Of a stretch of DNA of 64,000 nt, positions 25,373-33,522 are shown one piece after another. The number at the start of each line of letters is the position of its first letter. Position 1 is the stretch's first letter. The position numbers and the translations under genes are program-made. The notes under the pieces are model-generated. The model worked only from the letters and a program-made list of their open reading frames with translations, ran no database searches and was not told where the DNA came from. The DNA comes from an uncultured Anaerotignum sp. GTDB lineage: Bacteria; Bacillota; Clostridia; Lachnospirales; Anaerotignaceae. Location of the stretch: assembly GCA_910578425.1 (NCBI GenBank), contig CAJTQX010000002.1:51695-115694 (forward strand), in the 5' to 3' direction.

Positions 25373-26530
25373 CTTTATCACAGTGTTGATGGCGTAAAGG
25401 TCGTTAACTAAATCCTGTTCGTTTTCCGGCAGGTCGTCACATACGATGATGTTGTACGCCAGGTCGCCTTTGGAGTTGTTCACTAGCTTGTCGATATTGA
25501 CGTGGTATTTTGTCAGCACCGCGCCCAGCTGTCCGATCATATTCACGATATTCCTGTGAGATACAGCGATGCGCGGCTTGCCATTATACGGGACAACGCA
25601 GTTCGGGAAATTTACGGAATTTTTGATATTCCCATAGGTCAGATATTCGCGTATTTCCTGCGCCGCCATTATGGCGCAGTTTTCCTCGGATTCCGGTGTG
25701 GACGCGCCCAAATGCGGCGTAACAATGATGTTCCATGCATCGCCCAGCAGATCCTCCGAAGGGAAGTCTACGATATACCGCGCGATAATGCCGTCCGCAA
25801 TCGCTTTTTTCAGCGCGTCATTATCCACCAGTCCGCCGCGGGCGAAATTCAGCAGGCGCGCGCCTGGCTTTGTCACAGAAAACAGCTTTTCATCATAGGT
25901 ATGCCGCGTTTTTTCATTCAGCGGAATATGCAGGGTGATATAGTCGCTTTTGGAAACAACGTCCTCCATAGAATCCTCGCGTTCAACCGCCGGGGAAAGG
26001 TGCCAGGCGGATTCCAGCGAAAGGAAGGGATCATAGCCAATGACGTTCATGCCTAAATCCAGCGCGGCGTTTGCGACCAGCACGCCAATCGCGCCCAGGC
26101 CGATTACGCCCAGCGTTTTGCCGGAAATTTCCGGCCCTGTGTATTTCTTCTTGCCAGATTCAACGGCTTTTTCAACGTTCTCTCCGCTGTCCTTCAGGGA
26201 CTGTACCCAGTTCGAGCCTGCAACAATGCGGCGGGAGGATACGAGCAGCCCCGCAAGCACCAGCTCTTTTACGGCGTTCGCGTTCGCGCCCGGCGTATTG
26301 AACACAGGTACGCCCAGCTCAGTACAGCGGTCAATGGGAATGTTATTCGTACCTGCACCGGCGCGGGCAACGGCTAAAAGCCCGGGGTTCAGTTCCATAT
26401 TGTGCATGTCGAAGCTGCGCAGGATAATGCCGTCCGGGTTTTCGGCGGCGTCGTTAATTGTGAAATTTTTTTCCGGCAGGTTTGCCAGTCCCAGCGGGGA
26501 AATATTGTTCAGCGTGCGTATGGTATACAT
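25355..26530 (-). CDS. serA: D-3-phosphoglycerate dehydrogenase
   Basis: 391 residues, the shorter SerA type with one C-terminal ACT domain (from about 320: RIAVSHRNIVNMIGQLGAVL). It makes 3-phosphohydroxypyruvate from 3-phosphoglycerate with NAD+. The Rossmann motif is LGVIGLGAIG; the catalytic Arg, Glu and His lie in LLNFARGGLVD and VTPHLGASTPES. The start at 26530 is chosen for AAAGGAGAA upstream. The last codons (VRILK and stop) lie inside the repeated sequence and are copied in the two neighbouring repeat units. It lies between serC and the DUF1015 gene. Confidence 0.97.
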   Translation of the reverse strand: MYTIRTLNNISPLGLANLPEKNFTINDAAENPDGIILRSFDMHNMELNPGLLAVARAGAGTNNIPIDRCTELGVPVFNTPGANANAVKELVLAGLLVSSRRIVAGSNWVQSLKDSGENVEKAVESGKKKYTGPEISGKTLGVIGLGAIGVLVANAALDLGMNVIGYDPFLSLESAWHLSPAVEREDSMEDVVSKSDYITLHIPLNEKTRHTYDEKLFSVTKPGARLLNFARGGLVDNDALKKAIADGIIARYIVDFPSEDLLGDAWNIIVTPHLGASTPESEENCAIMAAQEIREYLTYGNIKNSVNFPNCVVPYNGKPRIAVSHRNIVNMIGQLGAVLTKYHVNIDKLVNNSKGDLAYNIIVCDDLPENEQDLVNDLYAINTVIKVRILK

Positions 26531-26544
26531 TTTTATTCTCCTTT

Positions 26545-26779
26545 TCAAACCCTGGAGGCTCTGCCTCCAAACCTCCGCAAGCCCTTTGAAAAGGGCCTGA
26601 CCCTAAACTTTATTGCGGAAAACTTTGTTTTCCGAATGAAAAAGATTTGGATGTTCCGTAGAAACGGATTTTGCGGAAAGCCTGATGTCAGCGATTCCAG
26701 CCGCATGGATATGCGGCTGGCAGAAGGGTCAAGGGACAACGTCCCTTGCAGGGGTTGGAACGGCGTCCCAGGGTCTTTT
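26545..26779. repeat. Dispersed repeat family B, copy B5
   Basis: Fills the serC-serA gap: CCTGGAGGCTCTGCCTCCA, GCGGAAAACTTTGTTTTCCG, CAGCCGCATGGATATGCGG and GGGTCAAGGGACAACGTCCC, then CCCAGGGTCTT. Each is an inverted repeat and matches the family order. If serC-serA is one transcript, the repeat lies in the mRNA between the two genes. Confidence 0.7.
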
Positions 26780-27865
26780 TTAACCGTTCTCTTTTTCAAA
26801 TTGTTCCATGAATGCAACGAGCTTTTCCACGCCCTCGACAGGCATGGCATTGTACATGCTCGCACGCATGCCGCCTACGGTACGGTGGCCTTTCAGGTTT
26901 ACAAACCCCTGCGCTTCGGCTTCTTTGATAAACTTCGCGTTCAGTTCTTCCGTTGGCAGTATAAACGGCGCGTTCATCAGCGAACGGTCTTTTTTGACGA
27001 CGGTTCCATGAAACAGGCTGGACGCGTCCAGGAAATCATACAGTATTCCGGCCTTTTTCTCGTTTCTTTTTTGTATTGCCGCAACGCCGCCCTGACGCTT
27101 CACCCAGTCAAAGACCAGCCCTACGAAATATATGCCATAGGTCGGCGGGGTATTATACAGGGAATTGTTGTCCGCGTGTACACTGTATTTCAGCATGGTC
27201 GGGGTGAAATCCATTTCGTTGCCCAGCAGGTCATCGCGGATGATTACAACGGTTACGCCGGCAGGTCCGAGGTTTTTCTGCGCCCCTGCATAAAGCAGGC
27301 CGAATTTCGTAATGTCGATTTCCTGTGAAAGAATTGACGAAGACATATCCCCCACCAGCGGCACATTGCCCACATCGGGCAGTTCTGTCCAGCGTGTGCC
27401 GTATATGGTGTTGTTCAGCGTAATGTAAAAATAATCTGCGTCGGGTGTAAATTTGCTTTTGTCCAGCGCGGGGATACGGTCAAATGTCGTATCCGCTGAG
27501 GATGCAGCGATGTTTACAGTCCCGTAGCGTTTTGCCTCCTCCGCAGCCTTTTTTGCCCATTGCCCTGTGACGACATAATCCGCCTTGTTGCTTTTGTTCA
27601 TCAGGTTCAGCGGAACCATAGCGAACTGTGTGGAGCCGCCGCCCTGCAAAAACAGTATTTTATAGTTTTCCGGAATATGCATCAGCTCCTTGAGGTCGGC
27701 CTTTGCCTGCTCCAGAATATTTTCAAACATTTTAGATCGGTGGCTCATCTCCATTACGGACATTCCGCAGGAAGGGTAACAGACAAGCTCGCGCTGCGCC
27801 CGCTCCAGCACCTCCAGCGGCAGCATGGACGGCCCCGCCGAAAAATTATACACTCTTTTTTCCAT
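26780..27865 (-). CDS. serC: Phosphoserine aminotransferase
   Basis: 361 residues. This PLP enzyme turns 3-phosphohydroxypyruvate plus glutamate into O-phosphoserine. Family signatures are NFSAGPSMLPLEVLERAQ at the N-terminus, FLQGGGSTQFAMVPLNL, and the PLP lysine in LLYAGAQKNLGPAGVTVV; VGGMRASMYNAMPVEGVEKL ends the fold. Strong AGGAGG site. It is downstream of a 53-residue membrane-protein ORF and upstream of serA. Confidence 0.97.
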   Translation of the reverse strand: MEKRVYNFSAGPSMLPLEVLERAQRELVCYPSCGMSVMEMSHRSKMFENILEQAKADLKELMHIPENYKILFLQGGGSTQFAMVPLNLMNKSNKADYVVTGQWAKKAAEEAKRYGTVNIAASSADTTFDRIPALDKSKFTPDADYFYITLNNTIYGTRWTELPDVGNVPLVGDMSSSILSQEIDITKFGLLYAGAQKNLGPAGVTVVIIRDDLLGNEMDFTPTMLKYSVHADNNSLYNTPPTYGIYFVGLVFDWVKRQGGVAAIQKRNEKKAGILYDFLDASSLFHGTVVKKDRSLMNAPFILPTEELNAKFIKEAEAQGFVNLKGHRTVGGMRASMYNAMPVEGVEKLVAFMEQFEKENG

Positions 27866-27918
27866 AAAATAAGCCTCCTGTCAAAAATGATGTGACGGGG
27901 ATGATATCCCTGAAATGA

Positions 27919-28080
27919 TTACGATTTTCCTGCTTTGGAACTGATACCAACAGCGAGCAGGCAGCATACCAATATTGCCACAATCCGTATCATCGGACTG
28001 TCCTTGAGGACATTAATCAATACAATAGCCAATACAACCAATGCTGCTGCAAGTATCCGATACAGTATACTCTGATTCAT
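27919..28080 (-). CDS. Small two-helix membrane protein at the head of the serine operon
   Basis: 53 residues: two hydrophobic helices (ILAAALVVLAIVLINVL and IVAILVCCLLAVGIS) joined by KDSPMIR. GGGGG lies 8-10 bases upstream of the ATG. It stands 53 bases before serC and behind a good promoter at 28201-28228, so it would be the first gene of the transcript. No family recognised; similar small proteins are often missed in annotation. Confidence 0.6.
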   Translation of the reverse strand: MNQSILYRILAAALVVLAIVLINVLKDSPMIRIVAILVCCLLAVGISSKAGKS

Positions 28081-28200
28081 GATGGATTCCCCCTGTCAAA
28101 ATAAATGTTCCAAAAAACAAATGCCTGTAGCGGGAGAGTTCCGACTTTACACTGCCTGAAATGAAAGAGGAAACTTTCCCAACTTGAAAACGATAAAAAA

Positions 28201-28228
28201 ATTATAACACTTTGGACAGAACCGTCAA
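28201..28228 (-). promoter_or_regulatory. Promoter of the small-ORF/serC operon
   Basis: Reverse strand: TTGACG (28228-28223), 16-bp spacer ending in TGT, perfect TATAAT (28206-28201), giving an extended -10. The leader is about 110 bases and contains the palindrome GGAAAGTTTCC. Confidence 0.7.
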
Positions 28229-28576
28229 CCGTAAACGCGCTTTTTTTATATCCTTCCGGCATCTTCGGCGGAACATGCAAAAATTGACATAAATGTAACA
28301 AGCTAACTGGTAAAAATGACAGACATATGTCTTTTGTGAGAAGACAATAAGACTGTTTGTCTATAGATACATTTCCATGCTGTGCGTTGTGTGAGTTTTT
28401 TTGTCGAGCCGGTGTTTTTTTTGTTGTACTGTTTTTTCCTATGGCGGAAAAAGCTGTGATATGATGAAGAAAAACAAAAAAACAGTTACGTTTTCATCGT
28501 TTTATCATGCTTCTGCCGAGCGGGCAGGAGGAACAGCGCGGAACACGCGCCATACAGCAAAGGAGGAACCTGATTT

Positions 28577-29422
28577 ATGGAAGTCTTAAAATTTCCGGAG
28601 AAACGTCCCAAAAAAGATAAGGCAGTTTATCAGCTGCCTATTGATAAAATCCGTCCCAACCCATATCAGCCCAGAAAATATTTCAATCGCGCCTCTTTGG
28701 AGGAGCTTTCCGCCAGTATTCTGTCCTACGGCGTATTGCAGCCCATCACTGTACGGAAGATGAGCGGCGGATATTATGAACTTGTGGCGGGCGAACGCCG
28801 CCTGCGCGCCTCTGAACTGGCAGGATTGACAACAATCCCCGCGATACTCCTGCAAGTCAGCGACAGCGACAGTGCCGCGCTTGCTTTTATTGAAAATATC
28901 CAGCGGCAGAACCTCAGCTTTCTGGAAGAAGCCGAGGGCTACCGCAGCATGATGGAGGATTATGGGCTGACGCAGGAGGAACTTGCGGTGAAGCTCTCCA
29001 AAAGCCAGTCCTCCATTGCGAACAAGCTGCGCGTACTGAAGCTGGAGGAGCCTGTCAAACGAATGCTTCTGGAATACCATTTTACAGAACGCCACGCCCG
29101 CGCCCTGCTGAAGCTGCCCGATGAGGAAAGCCGCCTGATGATGCTGCAAAGAATGGTGCGGGAGGAAATGAACGTCAAGCGGACGGAGGAAGCCATACAG
29201 GAAACGTTGGAGGAAATGCGCCGCCTCAGCGTACAGCGCGCGGAGCAGCGGGAAAAACGGTACGTTCGTTCTTCGGATTTCCGCCTGTTTACAAATACGA
29301 TTAAGCAGTCCGTAGAGGTAATCCGCCGTTCCGGCATGGACGTGCTTTATGAGGACAGGCAGGAGGAGGACTGCTGTGAAATCGTTATCCGCATACGGAA
29401 AACGGCGGGAGAAACAGCGTAA
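28577..29422 (+). CDS. noc: ParB/Noc-family DNA-binding protein (nucleoid occlusion type)
   Basis: 281 residues. The N-terminal ParB CTPase domain is shown by LPIDKIRPNPYQPRKYFNRASLEELSASI, VLQPITVRK and the GERRLRASELAGL box. The HTH is LTQEELAVKLSKSQSSIANKLRVLKL, followed by FTERHARALLKL. The length and HTH resemble Noc, which blocks septation over the chromosome, as much as ParB/Spo0J. No parA lies next to it, which favours Noc. Start supported by AAAGGAGG; an extended -10 TGATATGAT lies at 28457-28465. No parS or Noc-binding palindrome was recognised in the window. Confidence 0.85.
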   Translation: MEVLKFPEKRPKKDKAVYQLPIDKIRPNPYQPRKYFNRASLEELSASILSYGVLQPITVRKMSGGYYELVAGERRLRASELAGLTTIPAILLQVSDSDSAALAFIENIQRQNLSFLEEAEGYRSMMEDYGLTQEELAVKLSKSQSSIANKLRVLKLEEPVKRMLLEYHFTERHARALLKLPDEESRLMMLQRMVREEMNVKRTEEAIQETLEEMRRLSVQRAEQREKRYVRSSDFRLFTNTIKQSVEVIRRSGMDVLYEDRQEEDCCEIVIRIRKTAGETA

Positions 29423-29426
29423 AGGA

Positions 29427-29455
29427 TTGACATACAGATAGTAACGCCCTATAAT
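29427..29455 (+). promoter_or_regulatory. Consensus SigA promoter of the small XRE gene
   Basis: TTGACA (29427-29432), exactly 17 bp, TATAAT (29450-29455): a full consensus promoter. A GCCGCC/GGCGGC hairpin follows at 29469-29487, immediately before the ribosome-binding site. Confidence 0.9.
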
Positions 29456-29502
29456 GGTTTCAAAAGAGCCGCCGGAATATGGCGGCGGGGAGGGAAATAC
29501 AT

Positions 29503-29754
29503 ATGGAAGAGCGGCCGGTGCTGATACTGGCGGATTATGGAAAGGTGGAGCTGACGCTGCGGGAGCTGATGGAGCGGCGCGGCGTTTCGCGCAATCAGCT
29601 TGCGAAGCTGATTAACGTGCGTTTTGAGGTGGTTAATAAGTGGTTTGGCGGGCAGGTGGAGAAGATGGATCTGGACGTCCTTGCCAGAATCTGCTACGCA
29701 CTGGATTGCCGCGTGGAGGAGGTATTGACGTACCGCTCCGGCGGAAAGGAGTAA
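29503..29754 (+). CDS. Small XRE-family HTH protein
   Basis: 83 residues, almost entirely a Cro/C1-type HTH domain (LTLRELMERRGVSRNQLAKLINVRFEVVNKWF), of the kind found in short stand-alone regulators. Start at 29503 because GGGAGGG lies about ten bases upstream. It has its own consensus promoter and a downstream hairpin that serves as terminator. With such a strong promoter and no obvious repression site other than the leader hairpin, it may be made at high level. Targets unknown. Confidence 0.85.
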   Translation: MEERPVLILADYGKVELTLRELMERRGVSRNQLAKLINVRFEVVNKWFGGQVEKMDLDVLARICYALDCRVEEVLTYRSGGKE

Positions 29755-29757
29755 CAC

Positions 29758-29795
29758 AAAGGGCGGGGAAGGCTTCAAAACCTTTCCCGCCCTTG
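29758..29795. terminator. Bidirectional terminator between the XRE gene and the ABC-F gene
   Basis: GGGCGGGGAAGG and CCTTTCCCGCCC form a 12-bp stem (one G:T) around CTTCAAAA, with weak T/A flanks on both sides. Confidence 0.75.
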
Positions 29796-29801
29796 AAATT
29801 G

Positions 29802-31733
29802 TCAGTTTTCGTGCAGTTCCTCCCATGCGGCATAAAGCGTTTCCAGCTTTTCTTCCAGAGCGGTTTTCTGCTCAAAAATCTCCTGCGCTCTGGTGTAATC
29901 CGAGCTTGCGGCTGCCATATCCGCATCTGCCCTGGCGATTGCCGCCTCGGTTTCTTCAATTTCCGTTTCGATTCGCGCAATTTTATTTGCCAGCTTCCGT
30001 TCTGCGGCCTGCTGCTCCTTTTGCCGGAGCCAGTCATTTTTGGTGTCGCTCGCGGGCTGCGCCGCGGCCTTCAGGGGCTGTGCGGCCGGAGGATTTTCCT
30101 TCAGTTTTTCGGCTGCATTGCGTTCGCGTTCCGCTTTCTTTTCCAGATAATAGTCATAATTCCCGGCATATTGCACAACACCCTCCCGCGTCAGCTCCAA
30201 TATCTTTTCGGCTGTGCGGTTGATAAAATAACGGTCATGCGAAATGTAGAAAACAGTGCCCTCATAGCAGTTGATTGCGTCCTCCAAAACCTCCTTGGAA
30301 AACATGTCCAGATGGTTGGTAGGCTCGTCCAGCATGAGCAGGTTTGCTTTGGAAAGCATGATTTTTGCTAGGGAAACGCGCCCCTTTTCGCCGCCGCTCA
30401 ATGCGGAAATGGGCTTGAATACGTCATCATTCGTAAATACAAACGCTGCCAGCACGTTCCGAATCTGCCCTGCCGTCAGGGTTGGGTAGGTATCGGCAAT
30501 TTCATCGAATATGTTCTTGCCCTCGTCCAGCTTCTGCTGTTCCTGGTCGTAATAGCCGACATGGACGTTTGTGCCGAAGCGTATCAGCCCGCTGTCGGAG
30601 GAAACCTCTTTCAGGAGCATTTTGAACAGCGTCGATTTCCCCACGCCGTTTGGCCCTATGACAGCCACCTTGTCCCCACGCCTGATATCAAAAAATACAT
30701 TCTGAAAAACCTTATGTCCGTTGTAGGTTTTGGAAAGATTTTCGGCATGCAGCACATCGCTTCCGCTGATAATCTGCGGTGTGAGCGTCAGGCGCATCTG
30801 GTCGGGCAGGGCTTCGGGACGGTCGAGCCGTTCCATTTTATCCAATGCTTTTTCGCGGCTCTCCGCGCGTTTGATAAATTTTTCGCGGTTGTAGGCGCGC
30901 AGCGTGCGAATGACCTCTTCCTGCCGCTTGATTTCCTTCTGCTGCAAATCATAGGCTTTCTGCTGGCTTTCCCGCAGAATTTCTTTCTGCTGGCTGTAAA
31001 AAGTATAATTGCCGTTAAAAACGGTTGATTTTTTATTTTCAATTTCAACGACCTTTGTAACGATTCTGTCCAGAAAATAGCGGTCATGCGATATAATCAG
31101 CACCGCGCCGGAATAGGAGCGCAGAAAATCCTCCAGCCATTCGATAGAAGCAATGTCGAGATGGTTGGTCGGTTCGTCCAGAAGCAGCAGGTCCGGTCTG
31201 GAAAGCAGGAGCCTGCCCAGCCAAACCCTTGTTTTCTGCCCGCCGGAAAGCTGGTTCATGGGGCGGTTCCAATCCTTTTCGGAAAAGCCCAGCCCTTTCA
31301 GCACGCCCCGCAGGCGGCTTTGATAGCCATATCCGTCATTTTGCTCAAAAAAAAGCTGTAAGGCGGCGTATTCTGCCATCTTGTCCGACAATTCCTGCCC
31401 TTCATACTGCCCCATTTCGTTTTCCATTTCACGAAGTTTTGATTCCGTTTCCATTATTTTCCTGAAAACCGATAGCATTTCTTCATAAATTGTGCGGTCG
31501 CTTTCTATTTTTTGGTTCTGCGCCAGATAGCCCACAGATACGTCTTTTTTCAGGAAAAGCTCCCCGCCGTCAGGGGCTGTCTCTCCGGTCAGTATACGGA
31601 AGAGCGTTGTTTTGCCTGCGCCGTTGACCCCGACAACCGCGGCTTTCTCACGTTCTTCCAGATGAAAGGTGATTTTTTCCAAAATCACATCTATTCCGTA
31701 GCTTTTCTGAAGCTGTCTTGCTGCTAATATCAT
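29802..31733 (-). CDS. ABC-F ATPase (ribosome-associated, YdiF/EttA-like)
   Basis: 643 residues, two ABC domains without membrane segments. Domain 1 has Walker A GVNGAGKTTL near residue 35, signature LSGGQ and Walker B LLLLDEPTNHLD. The interdomain linker (about 240-320) is the charged P-site tRNA interaction motif, QQKEIKRQEEVIRTLRAYNRE. Domain 2 has GPNGVGKSTL, LSGGEKGR and LLMLDEPTNHLD. A C-terminal coiled coil (about 545-643, KIARIETEIEETEAAIARAD) is as in Uup/YdiF. ABC-F proteins act on stalled ribosomes; some give antibiotic protection, but the general housekeeping type is more likely here. Confidence 0.95.
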   Translation of the reverse strand: MILAARQLQKSYGIDVILEKITFHLEEREKAAVVGVNGAGKTTLFRILTGETAPDGGELFLKKDVSVGYLAQNQKIESDRTIYEEMLSVFRKIMETESKLREMENEMGQYEGQELSDKMAEYAALQLFFEQNDGYGYQSRLRGVLKGLGFSEKDWNRPMNQLSGGQKTRVWLGRLLLSRPDLLLLDEPTNHLDIASIEWLEDFLRSYSGAVLIISHDRYFLDRIVTKVVEIENKKSTVFNGNYTFYSQQKEILRESQQKAYDLQQKEIKRQEEVIRTLRAYNREKFIKRAESREKALDKMERLDRPEALPDQMRLTLTPQIISGSDVLHAENLSKTYNGHKVFQNVFFDIRRGDKVAVIGPNGVGKSTLFKMLLKEVSSDSGLIRFGTNVHVGYYDQEQQKLDEGKNIFDEIADTYPTLTAGQIRNVLAAFVFTNDDVFKPISALSGGEKGRVSLAKIMLSKANLLMLDEPTNHLDMFSKEVLEDAINCYEGTVFYISHDRYFINRTAEKILELTREGVVQYAGNYDYYLEKKAERERNAAEKLKENPPAAQPLKAAAQPASDTKNDWLRQKEQQAAERKLANKIARIETEIEETEAAIARADADMAAASSDYTRAQEIFEQKTALEEKLETLYAAWEELHEN

Positions 31734-31806
31734 TTTGAAACCCTCCGTTTGGCTTGTCCTCTGCCTTTATCATAACAGAAAAATGGTGTGAAAGAAAGAG
31801 TTATTG

Positions 31807-31836
31807 TTGACAATAAAATAACGTGCGTGCTATACT
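31807..31836 (+). promoter_or_regulatory. Promoter of rex
   Basis: TTGACA (31807-31812), 18-bp spacer, TATACT (31831-31836). The palindrome ATTGTTGACAAT overlaps the -35 box and could be an operator. Confidence 0.75.
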
Positions 31837-31870
31837 GAAAATAAGTTCAGTATGAGAGGATTTGGATAAT

Positions 31871-32578
31871 ATGGACAGCGAAAAAAGGATTTCCCCTGCA
31901 GTAATCAATAGATTGCCCAGATATTACCGCTATTTGGGCGACCTGCTGGAAAGCGACATCACGCGCATCTCCTCAAAGGAGCTCAGCGCGAAGATGAACA
32001 TAACCGCGTCCCAAATCCGTCAGGATCTCAACAATTTCGGCGGCTTTGGCCAGCAGGGCTACGGCTATAATGTGGAATATCTTTATAATGAAATCAAAAA
32101 GATACTCGGTTTGGACAGATTATATAATATGATCGTTGTAGGCGGCGGGAATATCGGGCAGGCTTTGGTGAATTATACCAACTTTGAAAAAAGAGGGTTT
32201 GTGATCAAGGCGGTGTTCGATGTTAATCCGCGCCTTGTCGGCATGACGATCCGCGGCGTGGAGGTCTATGATGTGGACCAGATGGAGGAATATGTCCGCA
32301 CACATCCCGTAGATGTGGCAATACTGACTCTGCCGCGTTCGCAGGCGGTGAAAGTCGCAAATTCGCTGGCAAAATGGGGTGTAAAGGGCATGTGGAACTT
32401 CAGCCATGTGGATTTGCAGGTGCCGGACGATGTTCTTGTGGAAAATGTACACCTGACTGACAGCCTGATGACACTTTTGTACAAAATCAATGAAATGTAT
32501 AACGAGGATAATGACCTGCACCATCTGGTGAACGGGCTGCCGGTCAAGCCTCTGAGCGACAGCGGGGAAGAGGAGTAA
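31871..32578 (+). CDS. rex: Redox-sensing transcriptional repressor Rex
   Basis: 235 residues from ATG 31871 (GAGAGGA upstream; the TTG at 31862 overlaps that site). The N-terminal winged helix (1-~78) has RLPRYYRYL and ASQIRQDLNNFGGFGQQGYGYNV; the Rossmann domain starts with IVVGGGNIGQAL near 88-99. Rex senses NADH/NAD+ and represses fermentation and respiration genes. The gene is monocistronic, with a family B repeat behind it. Confidence 0.96.
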   Translation: MDSEKRISPAVINRLPRYYRYLGDLLESDITRISSKELSAKMNITASQIRQDLNNFGGFGQQGYGYNVEYLYNEIKKILGLDRLYNMIVVGGGNIGQALVNYTNFEKRGFVIKAVFDVNPRLVGMTIRGVEVYDVDQMEEYVRTHPVDVAILTLPRSQAVKVANSLAKWGVKGMWNFSHVDLQVPDDVLVENVHLTDSLMTLLYKINEMYNEDNDLHHLVNGLPVKPLSDSGEEE

Positions 32579-32579
32579 A

Positions 32580-32805
32580 AACCGCGGGGCTCTGCCCCAC
32601 TTCCCCGCAAGGGGCGCGCCCCCTGACCCGCTTGCCGCAAAACTGCGTTTCGCGGGGGATTTATCTTCGCTTTCATGAAAAAAAGCGTAAAATGCCTGCG
32701 TATAAATTTGTTCCCAACCGCGCAGACGCGCGGTTGAAAACGGGTCAGGGGACGGAGTCCCTTGCGGAGGTTTGGGGACGGAGTCCCCAAGGTCTTTAGG
32801 GCGTA
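32580..32805. repeat. Dispersed repeat family B, copy B6
   Basis: Between rex and the LysE-type exporter: CGGGGCTCTGCCCC, CCGCAAAACTGCGTTTCGCGG, CAACCGCGCAGACGCGCGGTTG, GGGTCAGGGGACGGAGTCCC and GGGGACGGAGTCCCCAAGGTCTT, all inverted repeats in family order. Confidence 0.7.
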
Positions 32806-32820
32806 CAGGAGGATTTTGGA

Positions 32821-33408
32821 ATGGATTGGATCGCGTTTTTTTCCTATGTAGTGGTTTCCAGCGTCACGCCGGGACCGAATAACCTGATGTGTATGGCGAA
32901 CGGCACAAAATTTGGTTTTCGCCGGAGCATTAAGTTCTGCTTTGGCGTGGCAACGGGTTTTGTGCTGGTACTGCTCTGCGCCATCGCCTGCAATATTTTT
33001 ATCTACCATTACATACCATCTATCATCCGCGTTATGACGCCCCTTGGCGCGGCTTATATCCTCTGGCTGGCATGGGCAGTCTGGCGTGATAAACCGAAGG
33101 AGAAGAAGAAAAGCCGTTTCCAGTTGGATACGACTTCGTTCTGGGTCGGTGTTATTTTGCAGTTCGCGAATCCGAAGGGTCTGCTGTTTGGCATGACGCT
33201 GATTACTAACTTCGTGTTTCCGTATGACCAGTCGTGGCAGATGTGCGCCATCGTGCTGGTTATCAACTGGTTTACGGTTATCTTCTCAAATATCCTCTGG
33301 CTGCTGTTCGGCTCTATATTCCAGCGGTTCTTTGAGCAGTACAAAAAGGGCTTGAATGCAGTAATGGCACTGCTGCTTGTGTATTGTGCGGTATCGCTGT
33401 TCCTTTGA
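32821..33408 (+). CDS. LysE/RhtB-family amino-acid exporter
   Basis: 195 residues with about six membrane segments. The family start pattern is present: YVVVSSVTPGPNNLMCMANGTKFG (the TPGP turn of LysE/RhtB proteins), then GVILQFANPKGLLFGMTLITNF (the NPK motif in the second half). These proteins export amino acids such as lysine, homoserine or cysteine/O-acetylserine. AGGAGG lies 10 bases upstream. A terminator follows. The NPKG motif and length fit the cysteine/O-acetylserine exporter subgroup, but this is only a suggestion. Confidence 0.9.
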   Translation: MDWIAFFSYVVVSSVTPGPNNLMCMANGTKFGFRRSIKFCFGVATGFVLVLLCAIACNIFIYHYIPSIIRVMTPLGAAYILWLAWAVWRDKPKEKKKSRFQLDTTSFWVGVILQFANPKGLLFGMTLITNFVFPYDQSWQMCAIVLVINWFTVIFSNILWLLFGSIFQRFFEQYKKGLNAVMALLLVYCAVSLFL

Positions 33409-33425
33409 GTTTTTGAAATCAAAAA

Positions 33426-33456
33426 GGGTCTGGAAAATCTTTCCAGGCCCTTTTCT
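33426..33456 (+). terminator. Terminator after the LysE-type exporter
   Basis: GGGTCTGGAAA pairs with TTTCCAGGCCC (one G:T), followed by TTTTC. Confidence 0.8.
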
Positions 33457-33493
33457 AAACCGAAAACAACGATTTTATCAGGCTATGTTTTCT

Positions 33494-33511
33494 TAGGCAG
33501 TGTCGTCATAA
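33494..33511. repeat. Solo end of a family D element
   Basis: TTAGGCAGTGTCGTCATAA matches the terminal repeat of the MITE-like element at 2841-3001, without a second end nearby. Confidence 0.5.
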
Positions 33512-33522
33512 TTCAAGTCGTA

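Noticed and set aside
23800..25389. A forward frame that reads through all three 207-bp units as 69-residue repeats
   Set aside because: 207 is divisible by three, so an open frame repeats automatically. There is no start signal and half of it is antisense to the DUF1015 gene.
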